Shown here: positions 10,283 through 25,200 of the stretch, one piece after another
Layout: every line of letters starts with the position of its first letter
How positions within the stretch are numbered: position 1 is the stretch's first letter
Origin: Aphidius gifuensis
Taxonomy: Eukaryota > Arthropoda > Insecta > Hymenoptera > Braconidae
DNA length: 64,000 nt
Assembly (NCBI RefSeq): GCF_014905175.1
Contig: NW_025220586.1
Coordinates: forward strand, 1-64,000
Reading direction: 5' to 3'
Notes under the pieces: generated by a model
Seen by the model: the letters and a program-made list of their open reading frames with translations, nothing else
What the model was told of the DNA's origin: nothing
The model's database searches: none
Translations under genes and position numbers: made by a program

Positions 10283-13200
10283 ATGACGCCAAAACGCAAG
10301 GTATTTATAAAATAATTGATTATTTCAAGGTTATGTTGTTTTATTGATATTTAAGTAAAAAATAAATAACAAATAATAAAATGGTTTTTTAAATATTAAT
10401 AGACAACAAGTTCTGAATCAACAACATCAAGTTCATCTGGTTCATCATCAAGTAGCTCATCAAGTTCTGGAAGTGAATCAAGTTCATCTGATTCAGAAAA
10501 TTCAAGTAGTTCAGTTAAAAGTCAAAAAATATCTGATAATGAAAAAACAAATAAGAAAAAAACTTCAATCACAACAAATCGTCATAATAAATCTAAAAAT
10601 GATACAAATACAACAGATAATAAAAATGATGATAATAAAACAGCAACAAATTCAAGAACACTTATTTATACATCTGAATCTGAAGAATCACAAATAAAAC
10701 AAAAACCAGTAAGCAAAAAAAAACCACCAACAAAACCAAAAGCAACAGCAACAGTTGCACCAGTTATTAAAGCACAAAAACCAACTGGTAAAACACATCC
10801 ATCATCAGCACAACATAAAAATGCATTAACATCAAAATTAGTCCATAAAAATAATAAAACAAGTGGTAATACAAATAGTGGTAATATTAATAAAACAAAT
10901 GACAAAACATCAAAACAAAATAATGATTCAAATAAAAAAAAACTTATTAAAAAAAAAAGTATATTTAGTCCAGAAAATAGTAGTGAAAGTGATACTCCTG
11001 TATCACAAAAACAAAATACTAAAACAACAACAACAACATCAGCATCAAATTCAGTAACTAAGACAAAATCATCACCAACAAAACAAAAACAAAATGATGC
11101 AAAATCAAGACCACCAGCAAATAGACCAAGTAAATTAATTAATTTAATTTTTTATAAGTATAATAAACTTGTTTTTAAATGTTATTATTTTATGCAGGTT
11201 TAATAACAAGACAAATAAAATCAGAAAGTTCAACAAGTTCAAAAAGTGATTCTGGTGCTTCTGGAGGTGGAGGTTCTGGTTCATCTGAATCATCAGAGAG
11301 TAGTTCTGATTCTGATTCATCAGATAGTTCACCAAGTTCACAGCCACCAGTTAAAAAAAAAGATAATCATACAAATAATACAAATTCAAGACCATCTGTT
11401 GCTGTTGCTGCTGTTAAGCCACAAAAAAATACCAAAAGACCAGGTAGCTTATAATGATTTTAAACAACAACAATTCATTTTTTGGATTAAATTATTAATT
11501 TTAATTTTTTAATAAACAGTTACAACAATTAAAAGTGAAGCTGATGAATCAGACAGTGATAGAAAAGACGTAAAGCCAATTAATCGAACGTCATCAGCAA
11601 CATCACCAAAAGGAAAGAAAAAAGTTCAATCTAAAAAAATTAATAAACTTTTACAATCACAAATAAAAGCTGAAACTGATACAGAATCAGATGGTGGATG
11701 TAAGAAAATATAATAATTAGCTTTACCTGATAAATTATTAAATGTAAATTAATTTGAATTATATTTAATTCCAGGTGTTGAAATAAAAAGAAGTACAAGT
11801 AGATCACCAGTAAAACGTGTAACAAATAAAAATTCTACAATATCAACATCAGTTAAATCAACTGGACATGGTACAAGTGGTTCAACAAGTGGTAAATTAT
11901 TACAAAATGATAAATCACGTAATAAAACAACAAAAGCACTTGAATGTCCATTGGCAGCAACATGTGATTCACTTGGACATTTATCAGGAAAATTAGATAC
12001 TCATTTTACCTTGGAATCATGTCCAATTTATCACAATACAACACCTCAAGCTTGCATGTAAGTTAATATATTTATTTATATATTATAAAAATAAAAATAA
12101 TTACATTTAGTTAATAAAAATAAAATAAAACATTACAGAGATTTTTATAAAGAAAGAAAAAAACGTGAAGAAGAAAGAAGAAAAGCAATAATATGTGTAG
12201 GTAAAAAATCACCAAAAGGAATACATCAAACAAATGAACAACGTAATTATCAATTAAAAGTTAAAGAAATGAGAAGTAAATTTAAAAGATCAAGTGCTGA
12301 TGGTGGTGGTGGTAGTGATAGTGGTGGTGAACGTCCTGGTATAACAAAAGATAGACAACCAAAATTATCATGTTTAACATCTGATTATGATTTAAAACTT
12401 TTCATGGAAGCACAAGCTCTTGCTAGTGAAAAAATTGAAAAAGAATTAAAAGAACAACATTATGATGTTGAAGGACGTAATGGTGGTGGTACACGTTGTG
12501 TTGAAATGGGAAAATGGGAAATGGAAGTGTGGTATCAAAGTCCATATCCAGAAGAATTTTGTCGTGCACCAAAATTATATCTTTGTGAATTTTGTTTAAG
12601 ATATGCTAAAAGTCGACAAGTACTAAGACGACATCGTGAAAAATGTATATGGAAACATCCACCAGGTCATGAAGTTTACAGGTAAAAATTTCTTATAAAT
12701 TAATATCAATTGATTTTTAATATTTATCATCATTTTTAAAATACAGAAAAGATAAAATTGGAGTATGGGAAGTTGATGGAAAACGTTATAAACAATATTG
12801 TCAAAATTTATGTTTATTGGCAAAATTTTTTCTCGATCATAAAACATTGTACTACGATGTTGAGCCATTTTTATTCTATGTCATGACAATAAATGATTCA
12901 GAAGGTTGTCATACAGTTGGATACTTCAGTAAGGTAAGAAGATTAAACAAAATTAATTTTTAAAAACAACAAATGATAATTGAATGTATTGATGGATTTA
13001 TTTGATTATTTATTTCAAGAAGTCTTTAAAGCTTTGTAGTTAATCATGATGTAATGAATATATTTTAACCCTGGGGTATAAAAGCATAACGACAATTTAT
13101 AAAGGTGTTGGTGTGTATGAAGACTCATAGGGAGTGGCTCAATGCGGTATACACAATGTCTGCAATGTCTCTTTACCTCTCTCTACACCGATGGATGCTG

Positions 13201-16200
13201 CGTTATACTATTACTCTTTTATTTTTCCCTTTTATATGTATACACACCAGTTTCTACCCTTACCCAGGTATGCATGCGCGGCTTCACGGTCTAGGGCGTA
13301 TTCCAGTAACAAGGACGAATATACAACGCGATATTCTCATCCATCGATTTCAATTCTTTTTTTATTTCTTTATCCTGGTTATTTATTTTTGTCTAGTTCA
13401 ATTTTATTTATATATATCATTGTTAGATATTATAGATTTAAAAAAATTAATTAAGCTGCTTTTTTTTTTATTTAAAAATTAAATAACCAAGTTGAATAAT
13501 TATTTTTTTTTTATATATTTAATAGGAAAAAAGGGATTGCTTGTAATAGACATTTATTGTGGAGAAAAAAATATTTGGTTTTATCGTTTTTATGGTATTA
13601 TAAATGAGATTAAGTTTTGTATTATTTAGTAGGGTCTATAGTAATTTATATAAAACAACGAAACAAGAGTTAGTAATAATTTAAAAATACATGGTGTATG
13701 TAGTGTCCATCAAAGGTGTCACGTATCTCATTCTGGCTTTGCTCTGTCTACTCTCCCTCATATAAAATTATTGTATTTTTATATTTCCACCATGTCCTTG
13801 TCTATTATTAAATGTATGTATAAATTTTTCGAAAAAAAACGTGTGTACCTTTTGAGAGAGAGATAGTTGTTTTTTTTTTCTTTTTTTTTTTCCATAGACG
13901 TTACATATAGCCATATTTACCGCAGCATCGTCGACTTTAAAATTTTTATATTGTCCGTTCAATGACCTTTGATCCTGGGCGTTGGAACCACGACCTTCCC
14001 AGGGATCCAGCAAATTCTTTTTTATATTTTATTTAAAATTATATTTAAAGATATACACAATTATTAATCAAATATTTGAAAAAAAAAATTATTTTTAATT
14101 TTATTAGTTTAATATCCTTTTAACTTTTGAGATTTTTTTTTTGTTTTTTTTATTTATATTAATTTTTTTGGTATTTAATTAATGAATGTTGAAACATAAA
14201 TTAAATTTTTCTTATGAATATATTTATTTAGTTAATTAAAGCTCAATTAATTAATAAAAATTTCTTTTCTTAATTTAAAAATTAAATTTCATCACAAAGT
14301 TAGCAGTTTAATAATAATTATTAATTTTTTTTTTTTTTAAATAAACTAATTAAAAAAGTAATAAATTGATCAAAGACTTGATAAAATTTTTAATAAATAT
14401 TTACGTGAAATTAAATTTATAACAAAAAGTTTTATTTATCACGTATTTATTTTTGGATAAAAATATATTTTAAAAGACAGAAAAAAAAAAATAAAATAAA
14501 ATCCAAAGTTTTCCTGAAGTTGTAATGGAAAAAAAAAACAAGAAAAACTGATTCAAAATAAAGTTAAAAAAAAAAAAAAAAAATTGAAAGAAGTCGACTG
14601 GAGAACAAAACAAAATCATCATTCCCTTCGAGCACTGCAGCAAGTGCCAACATTTGCTGCCGCATTGCCGAGTCAAAATCTTTATCGACGTTCAACGACC
14701 CCGACCCTGGCTAGACGGTCGAGGGTGGCCGGGTGCAGGATATACGCAGGGCTGATATATATACGATTGTAACAGACGGGAGTTGTTGGTGATGATGATG
14801 ATGATGACGACGACGACGACGACGATGGTAGAAGTGGAAGTGGTGGAAGTGGTGGTGGTTTAAATTGCGACGGCGCAATGTCTGATGAGAATTGAGATGG
14901 TCTGGGGTAGTTTCCCACGGCAACCCCTGGAGGAGAGACGAGGGCGTCGCCGGTACGTCGGGTCGTCAACCTCCCAGATATTTCTGCGTCAAGTTGTAGC
15001 AGTGTAGCTGTTACAGCAACACCATCAAAGCATCATAATCACTTGTAACTAACGCCAATAAGAGATAACAAAAAACAACAATAATTTATTTTTAGCTTTA
15101 AACATCTCACTGTAGTACTCTCATCTCTTAATTAGTTTTACACTGTACATAGTAGTGATGACAAATTTAATTTCTGCAGCATCAGCAGCACTATCAAACC
15201 ACAAATTTTCAAGCTCTATTTTATCTAATATATACATTGTGTATATTACATTTAACCAATTCGTGTTGCAATACGATAATCCAAGAATCACAAAACAACT
15301 CAATCAACATCATCAGCTTCATTATCTTGTCGTTGTCTCTTCTCTATATTTGAATTATCATTGAAGCGCAATATTGCAGTGTACTTCAACTGTATACATC
15401 ATTGTCATATAATTTTAATTAATAGAAAAATAATTTTTCCAATATTGAAAATTAATTATCTTGTTCTATACAAAGACAAATGATTTTTCTCTTTTTTTTT
15501 TTGGTTTATTTTGATCCAATTTTATGAGTGGCGAAAAAAATAAATGAATCAAATTGAATTGCTGTATACAGTGGTATGAAAAAAATAAAAAAAACCGCAA
15601 AAGCCACAGCTTACAATTGAAATGATAAAAGAAAATTAATATACATATTTTTTTTTTTAATACCCAATGAGAATTTTTTATATTGTCATTTGCGGAAATG
15701 TATTATAAAAACATTTCTTAAAAAGAAGAAAAAAAAAATGCAAAAAAGCTGTTGCTAATAAGAAAAAACAATATGTAACAAAAGAATATATATATAAAAT
15801 GAAAAATAAAAAAGATTATGTTCTTTTGCCCTTCGTCTGTGAAAACAGATTAAAAAAAAAGGAAAAAAAAGAAAAATGAGGGTGAGAATATAGCCTTGTT
15901 TCTTAAAGTATCTAGACATAGTCTGGAAGACGACAAGGGCAAACCAAGATGACGTCCCTGAGACTAAAATATAATGGGGAGGTCGGGAAAATTTTGTTTT
16001 TCCCTTAAAAATATATATACTCTACAGACGTATCAAGGGTGAGACTAAAAGAGGTTGGGGTAGGCTCGTCAGTATATTTTTCCGAGCCAGTAAAATCCCT
16101 CTGACTACCAACCAGAATCCCGGACTAGGCTCGATCGATGCCAGACAGACCTGTTCACACAACCAAATTTACTCACGAATAAAATACAAGCCAACATTGT

Positions 16201-19200
16201 AGATTTTACTCTGACCTATCTCGTCTGTCTACGCACACTTGAACATTTTATACTTGAATTCCAATTCGTTTAATCTCATTCAAAAATATATATGCGTATA
16301 TTTAAGAGAAAAAATAAATATAAGCCTTAATATATATAGAAAAATAAAATAATGAATATAAAATGTAACATGGCTATTTTTGGTGAATGTACAAAGATAA
16401 CTCAAGGTCACACTTGGAAAGCTTTTGGAAACACATTGACGAGAAAAGTCAATGACCCGCAAATAGGGAGGCATAAATTCGTGTCAGTTAGCTTGAATGC
16501 ACACACTCCTGGTTAACCTGAAGCGCAAACTCATCAAGAGAAAAATTATTTTTTAATTTTTTAAATTAGAACAATAAATTAAAGATCAAATATTGGACTT
16601 TTTTTTTTTTTTTATTTATTTTGTTAATTAATATACATTGTCGTAAAGAAAAATGAAATTTAATTTTTTCAGTAAAAAAAGTTATTTATAAATATTTTGT
16701 TGTTTTCTTTTTTTTTTTTTTGCTTAAAAAAAATTGAAATTTCAAAGTTAAAAGTTTTGTCTTCAAGGTAGAGATACGAATTTTTAATTTTAACATACAG
16801 GACATACGCCATTTTACTAGCAATAAATTTAAAAAAGAAATTTTTAAAAACACTTTTTTTTAATTTAATTTTTATTGATAAATTAATAATTTTATTATTG
16901 GTTATTAATTTTATTAATAATTGATAAATTATTCTATTATTATTTGGTAATGTTTATCAATATTTATAAATTTTTATTAGCTAAAAATATTGCAATAGAA
17001 AATTTGAGAGAAACATTTTAATAAATTTAAAAAAAAAATTTTAAAAACACTTTTTTTAATTTAATTTTTATTAATAAATTAATAATTTTATTATTGGTTA
17101 TTAATTTTAATAATAATTACCAAATTATACTATTATTATTTATCAATATTTAAAAATTTTTATTAGCTAAAAATATTGCAGTAAAAAATTTTAGAAATAA
17201 ATTTTTTAATATTCGAAAAATAATTACAAAATTTCGAAAATAGCACTTACGCTTGTTTACCTCTGATGCAACATACATCGACTAAAAATCTCGATGAAAA
17301 ATTAATTAATTAACTTGATGTTATTTATAAATTAAAAAAAAAAAAAAATATGACTGCAAATTAAATTACTCAACTACTATATATTAATTAACTTAAATTT
17401 TTATTGATACTACTTTTAGTTTAAAATATATATTTTATTTTCTCTTTAGTAAAATTTATCTGTTATGTCTTTATCAACTTGTTATAATTATATGAATACA
17501 TTTAATCAAAGTAAAATTTGTGCTGTTGATGCAGACACGAATCCCCAAACTATTTTATCTAATTATAAAGTTTTAATGACTGATATTCAAGTCTTTCAAT
17601 TAATAAAAAATAATTTTCAAAATTTATATATACTCACTGATATATTTATTTGCAAAAAAATAATGTTTTTTATTGACTTTGCAATTTTATATATATATAT
17701 ACTCACTTGAATGAATTCTCTCTTCGACTATGGCCTCCGGAGACTGTCTGACTAGACGACATTGAAATATGCGAGCGTTATATAGACAATTTTCCCTTCA
17801 GTAATTTTTCTCTTTTCCTAAAAATCCATAGAAAATCTCATGGTCGAGGTTACAAAGCATAAAATAAAAAACCATGAAAATATATTCGTCAATACATACA
17901 CTGCTGCTATCGACATAAATTCAAAAGGACTATTTAAGCAAACGTAGTTGAAAGAAGAAAATTTGTAAAAAGAAAATAAGCATAAAGAAAAAAAAAAAAA
18001 AAACCATAGAAGTGGATCTTTTTATATTATTCATTGAATATATACTTTAAACTTAAAATTCGATAATCTTTAAAGAAAAAAAAAATGAAAACACAAACGG
18101 ATCATCAATTTTGCATGAATGATCATGAAAATTTATTCATCAAAATTGATTGGTGGAATAATTTAAAAAAGCAGTAGTTGAAAATAAATATAATTAAAAA
18201 GTTTATTTTTATTTTTGTTAATTATACAACTTTATACTGATGCCATTTTTTTTTTCTTTGATATATGACTAATTAGGTCTTGTTAATTAATTGTTACACA
18301 ACGTCTTGTGATTATAAATGATGTAGCAGCATATTTTTTTTTTTTTCTACAAAACATGCAATATGGTTACCAAGCAATTATATAAGAATCATTGATTAAA
18401 CATCACAAAATAATTTTACATAGTTGCTAGATTAAAATAATAAAAATTTCAAAAATAAATTTGTTATTTAAAAATTAATAATTCAATATTATTTCTTAGC
18501 TTAAAAATTATTAATCAATAAGTTTTTTTTTGTCTTTTGAATTTACATTTATTATTTATTATTTGTTTTATGATATTTAAAATAATTAAAAGTAACAAGT
18601 ATATTATTATTCTTTAATATTTTATAAGCTAAAAAAATTAAATAACAAAGAAGAAAAAATGTCAAAAGGATTTTGCGGAATTACTAAAAATTCCTTCTCG
18701 GCAATCCATTAAAGTAATAGCTTGTTTGTTCATATATATATATTTATCTCAGAAATCAACATCAAGGGGTAATACAAGTATGAGAAAATGGTGATAATTA
18801 TATTAACTTGTACTTTACATTCTCGTTTTGCTCAATTTAAATGTCATGGTACACTGTGAATTTTGTTAAATTTTAACTGTCTACCAAACGCCAAGATAAA
18901 ATACTCCAAAAAAAAAAAATGAAAAAATAAAATCTTTAAATTAAAATTACTAATTAAATAAGCTACGTATATGAAAAAAAAAAAATAGTTTAAATAAATT
19001 TACAAATATAGCAAGAATAAAAAAGGCTAAAATAAATTTTCAAGAAGAAAGATACGTTGACTTGTCTTGCTAATCTAAATATAGAAATGACCGTTGGTAA
19101 AGTTGCATTGGCCATTAGGTGGTCGTGCACATATGCACCACATGATCACCACCATCATCATCATCATCAAGTACCTTGTTCAATAAAAAAAGAAAGAATA

Positions 19201-22200
19201 TATAAATGATTATTAATTAGCTTAAAATATTCATTCAAGTGTGACCAATCAAAACACCCAATCACACCAAAATATCATTCCAAAAAAAAAACCAACAATC
19301 AAATTTGAATTGTGTTTTTTTATTTTATAAATTGTCATTATTTTTTTTGACAAAAAATAATTACAATAATGTATTTTATTGATGATTATTATTAAAGAAA
19401 TAATTGATTAATAAAAAAAAATGATATATCGGTCGTTGAACTGAGCCTCAGAGACATCACACTTCATTGAGATTCACTGTGTCATTTGCCACTTGCCATT
19501 TGGTATTTTACATGATCTCATGTACATCGTGTATGTCTATGTATCACAGGATTATTCTCCCGGATAATTTTTCAAACTCAAGATTGTCAAGAAGCTGTAA
19601 CATGTGGGATATATATATTTTTTTTTTTTTCTTTTATATATTTTAACATTTGTCTCTTGTTGCTGCTTCAATTTCAACGTGGGTAGTCCATCAATTTTCC
19701 ATTGCGGAGGTTGTTTAAATATACATTGTCACAAAAATATTACATTTACCTACACAAATTTATTAAAATTCATAGGTAAATTTTGTAGTTAATTTATAAA
19801 TTAATCCACATTATTTTATAACAACACACTATGTACTTAAAGTTAAAATTTTTCTGGTGATAGCTTTATTTTTATTACATTGAATGCCTGTGCAGGAATA
19901 CGAAACTGCAATGACTTGTTCTGCATTCCAATCGTCACTAGTTTGTGTATATACTGCATCATGAATGCATTTGGCCTCGTTACTTTTTATTATTTTTTTT
20001 TTACAATGTATTGGCTAGCATCCACTTGCCATCAGACGTTCATTCAACTAAAAAAAAAATTTCGAATATTTATTTGTAAAAAAAATTTCGAAATTCAATA
20101 TACAACATTCACCTAATCATACTTGAATTTTATTTATTTATTTATAAAATTAATACAAGTACAATTTATTATATAAAGAAACATAAAAAAAAATTTTTTA
20201 ATAATTTTTTTATTAATAAATAATTAAACAAGTCAATTTACAATGAAAAAAAAATATAAATAATTATTATTTGTATTTAATTTAAATATATATTCAATGT
20301 AGTTATTTTTATTTTTTATTTTTATTGCATTTAAAATTATGAGGTTGTGGGTAGAAGCTTCTTGGAGTATAACAATGATTGAACAACTTCCGACGATGAT
20401 GCACAGTCTTGCTGTAAAATGAATAAAAAATTAAACAAAAAAAATAAATAAAATTACATATGTGACATCCTTGTTTGTTGGAATAAAAAATAATTTAAAT
20501 ATATACATATGCAGTTCCAACATCATCATCATCATCATAAAAAATTGTATATGAAAAATGAAAAAAAATTATAGTTAAAAAAAGGGAAAATGACTTGAGT
20601 ATGATGCAAATGTTTAATTGAAAATATAAACATAAAAACATATGTAAATTATTTATTTAAAATAATTTTTATAAATTAATTTGTTGATGTTATTTTTATA
20701 AATTAATTTTAAATTTATAAAATGCAACAATGAGATGTTTGATCAGTTAAATGCACAAGTAAATAATAAGGGATAATTTATTGATGATGATTTTTAAATT
20801 TGATAATATTAACACCATTTGCTTTATTTATCCGGTTAAAATAAATTAAATTTATTGTATTGGTAGTTTAGTGACAGCAAGTTGATAATCTTTATCTCAT
20901 TGTTATTTATATTTTGTCCTAAATATTATTTTTGTTTATTTAAACTGGTGGTCTTGTGGTCCTGCTGTGATCTGAACAATGCTTTGCATTTATAATTCTT
21001 ATTAATGACTACAGTCTACAGGTAGATATGAAGCTTGTTGTTGATAGAAATCTCTTTTTTTATTTATTTTAAATTGTTGTTGATTTATTTTATTTTATTT
21101 TTTTTTTGTTTTTTACAATTTAATGAGCTTGAAAGATTTGTCTCAGTTAACGCATCTTTGAATTATAAAGGCAAAAAAAGCATAAGTGCAGTTTTCAGAA
21201 TTTTTTTTCATCAAATTTTTAGATAAATAAAATTTATTAGCTGTAATAATTGATCAAGTAAATTGTTATGATATTTATTTTTTATTTATTAATTAATTAC
21301 AATTAATATTTTTAATTTTATCATATTTTTTTAAGAGCTTTTTTTCTGTGGATCAAAATGGCAAGCCTATTTTGCAAAATTCTCAGATAATAATAATTTT
21401 ATAAATACTAAAAATTATTCATAAATATTAAAACATAAAAAAAAAATTAAAATAATAGTCTATACAATAAATAAAATTATTAATTTATTGTTCAATATAA
21501 AATTAATTAAAAAAATATGTAAAATTTATGATTTCTTTTTGTAAATTTATCAAAGAAAAATTAAATTGTAAATTAATAATTTAATATTACAAGTAAATTT
21601 TTCATTTTTTTTTTTAACGTTTAAATACCATAAAATAGAAAAAACATACGTAAATTTGAAAATTAAAACAAAAAAATATTTAAAAAAAAAAAATAATAAT
21701 ATGTGTAAAAAATTTTAAATAAATCTGGTAAAATGTTGATTTTTATCGTTTGGACAAATCCTTTTGTGACCATAATATTTAATGGAGAGAGAATGAGTAA
21801 GAGAAACGTGTATATTGTCCCTGAGACATGGTGGGTCTGAAGCAAGGCCCCAAGGTCGTCGTGGGTCCCAGATTTGCCATACTGGTCGTTAGTCCGTTTT
21901 TCAAGTCTTCGTCCTCGTGAATCCCTCCCTCCCTCCCACACTTGTCTCACTCATTCCTTTCGTCTTTGGAACTCTCTTTTTTTTTTTCCTTTTTTTTTTC
22001 TTTATAAATATAATTTTTTATTTCATTTCTTTTTTTTTTTCTTTTAATTTTTTTTTATCTCTTCTTGTGTTCTTATATATACTCTCTCTTAAAATCCACC
22101 AACGGCTTCAAGCTGTTCTTCTTATCCCCTTATTTAGCCTCTGGCTTTTAGCGGTTTTGACCAAGCAATATATACTACCAGCAAAACTGCAGACGTTCGT

Positions 22201-25200
22201 CCAATATATACGAATTTATACACACTTTTTGGCTTGTCCTTCGAGGCCAACAATTTTTCGCGAACATCATTTAACCTGAGAATATTATTTGGCAACACTG
22301 CGAATCATCCAAAATTTTGCATTTTTTTATTTATTATAATTATTTTTTTATTTTGTCTGATTATTATTACATTGTCAAGAAAAATTCGTGAATATTTTTT
22401 ATGCCCTCCATGATTCTTTTGAATAAATAAAATAATTTTATAATTTTATTTATTAGTCATATGTAATGTACATTTAATTTAAATTTAAGCTAGTGGTTTT
22501 TATATTTTTTATTTGATTTTTTTATTTGGTTATCAATGAAAATATTTTATTTTTTTCCTTGAATTATCATCAAGTTTTATGTCATTGATAAATATGAGTC
22601 ACTGTTAACATTGAACAATCACCAACACCTGGATCTAGCCAGTATGATTGAATAAATTTTTTTTCTTTTAAATTTAAAATACATTAATTCAACAAAATTG
22701 AATATATTTTTTTTTTTTCGTTTTTATCAAGATGTTATAACAACAAAACGTTTGATCATCTTTTCATTTCGAAAAAAAATTTCTTAGATATTTATTAATA
22801 CATCATCCAGAGTCATTCAGACTTTGACATGTGACTGATTGCTAGATTACCATCAGGAAAATAATAATTCAATGAATTTTTGTATAATAAATAAATTTTT
22901 GTTGCAGGAAAAAAATTCATTTTTGAATTACAACGTATCGTGTATATTGACCTTACCACCTTATCAGAGACAAGGCTATGGACGGCTTCTAATTGACTTC
23001 AGTAAGTACCCTCAAAATTTACCTTAATTTACCCCTTTTATTATTATTTATTAACAAACAAACAAACTGCATAAAAAAAAGCTAAATATTTCATCAACAA
23101 AATAAGCCACAAAAAATACTAATCAAATTAAAAAATCAATAACAATCGGCATTTCAATAAACTAGGACACAAGTATTTCAATACATGGCACAAATATCCC
23201 AATGAATGATAAAAGTAATTAGGTAATTGTTATAAAAATAACTTCAAGTTGAAAAATAAAAAAAATAAAAATACTCTATCGTGACGTCATTTTCATTGAT
23301 GAATGTAAAATGAAAATGAAACAAAAAAAAAAAAAACTACGTACAGTAAAATTATACTACAACTGTTAAAAAAAAAAGTAAAAAAAAAAAAATTTCATTG
23401 TAGTTGTATGTATATTTGTACCGCACTTATATGCGTATATGTATATTATTTATTTTTCATTTTTGAGAATGTATTTATCCTGTTGCGATGATGTAAATGG
23501 ATAAGATATATATATATATTTTGTGCGTGTATTTGATGGTAATGGTAAGGGTTTGGTGGATGTCTGGAGCGTGGTTGGTTTATAAAAAATGAGAGGGTGT
23601 ACTCTGAAGCTGGTTGAGGTGGTAGAGGTAAAATTTTAGTAATAGTAGTGGTAGGTTTACTTGCATCAAATGTCCATGAAGTGGTTGGGATAGATAGAGG
23701 AAGAAGAAAGTGCGACGCTCGATGTCTCGCCGCATCGACCCGTGTACCCAAACCACCCTTATTTTATATACTATAATATATATCTCTATACCTACCTCAA
23801 AGGGTCTCGCACTAATACTATTTCTGTTTATGTTACTCTCTATACACATGCCATCAAAACCTGATCCTTGGCTAAGGCTTTCATGAAAATACAAACAGAA
23901 AAATTAAATTTACGTGAAAAGAAAATTTTTTAAATAAAGCCGGAAATTATAATAATAATAATTATTTATTTATACAAGTTAAATGTTAAAGACAGCAGCG
24001 AAAAAATGTGTAAATTATTTATGAAAATTATCTGAGAAAAAAATTTAAATTAAGAAGAATGTTTCGAATTATTTTCAAATCGAAATTTATTATAGAAAAA
24101 AAATACACAAGAAATTGATGACTCGTCACTTGATTTGTTGGATAATTATTAATTATTTTTTTTTTTTTAAATTTATTTTTGGCAATTGTAAATTGAATTT
24201 TCTTTCAATATTAATTTTAGCTGATTTTAAAATCTAATTAAATAACCAATCGTGCGTGGTCGTTATCTATAAATCCACACATTTTGAATGCATAACAACA
24301 AAGTTATTATTTAATATTATTTATTGATGTTTTAAATAATCAATAAATATAATAATAATGCTTAAATAACTCGTGTTGTAATTACAGTCATGTATTATTA
24401 TGAAATGTATAAAAATATTCATAGGATAAAAATAATAATAAGAAAAGAAATATATATAAAAATTTATTTTTATATTAAAATTTTTTTTATATGTAAAATA
24501 GAGAGTTCATGACATGACCTCGTATGACCTCGGTATAAGGGTAGAAAGGCTTCACACATTACCACAACTTTTGTAACATGTAATGAGCTTCCTTTCAAGT
24601 GCTAATTTAACAGCCAATATAATATATATATTTTTTTTTTCTTCTTCATGTTTGGTATAATATTTTTAGCAATAAAAATTAACAAGCTTTGTCATTTTTT
24701 TTATAATTTTTTTATTAAACAAAAATGTATATAAAAAAATTTTGAAATTTTTTGTCTATGTTCATTTCACAAGGTTTTCAAATAATTTAAATTAAATTAT
24801 ACTAAAAATTTATAAATATTAATAGCAAGTAATTTACAATTCATTGAAAATTAATTTTTCGATTGAAAAAAAATTAATTTTTAATTTAAAAAAAATTATT
24901 TTCAATTGATATTAAAATTATTTTTAAATAGTGAAAAATTTATTTATTTTCACTAGTTAATTGTTGAATTAAAAATATACAAAATTAATAATTTATAAAA
25001 TTATTTATAGATAAAAAAAAAATAAAATATTTTATTTACATTTTAAATAAAGTTTGACTGCAGTTATGCTTGTTTATCTTAACTGCAATAATAAAAAGTA
25101 AACCCCAACAATTAAAAATAACTTAAAAGATAAAAAAGTATAATAAAATTTGATAAAAAAAAAAATTGTTATTTCACATGTAGACAATACCTTTGAAGTT

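Larger units (their letters stand above)
12934..22907 (+). other. Giant chameau intron 7 (9974 bp) inside the acetyltransferase domain
   Basis: Donor AAG|GTAAGA at 12934, acceptor TTGTTGCAG before 22908. AT-rich stretches alternate with islands of more balanced composition: about 13075-13340, 13690-14010, 14590-15060, 15890-16260, 16370-16530, 17730-17930, 19430-19760, 19880-20060 and 21720-22290. None gives a long frame with recognisable similarity. The islands are candidates for enhancers, alternative first exons or nested non-coding transcripts. A ~197-bp tandem duplication sits at 16822-17210. Confidence 0.7.

Noticed and set aside
11640..11825. Minus-strand frame in the chameau 5' exons
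   Set aside because: Overlaps confirmed chameau exons and an intron; composition is Leu/Ile/Tyr noise.
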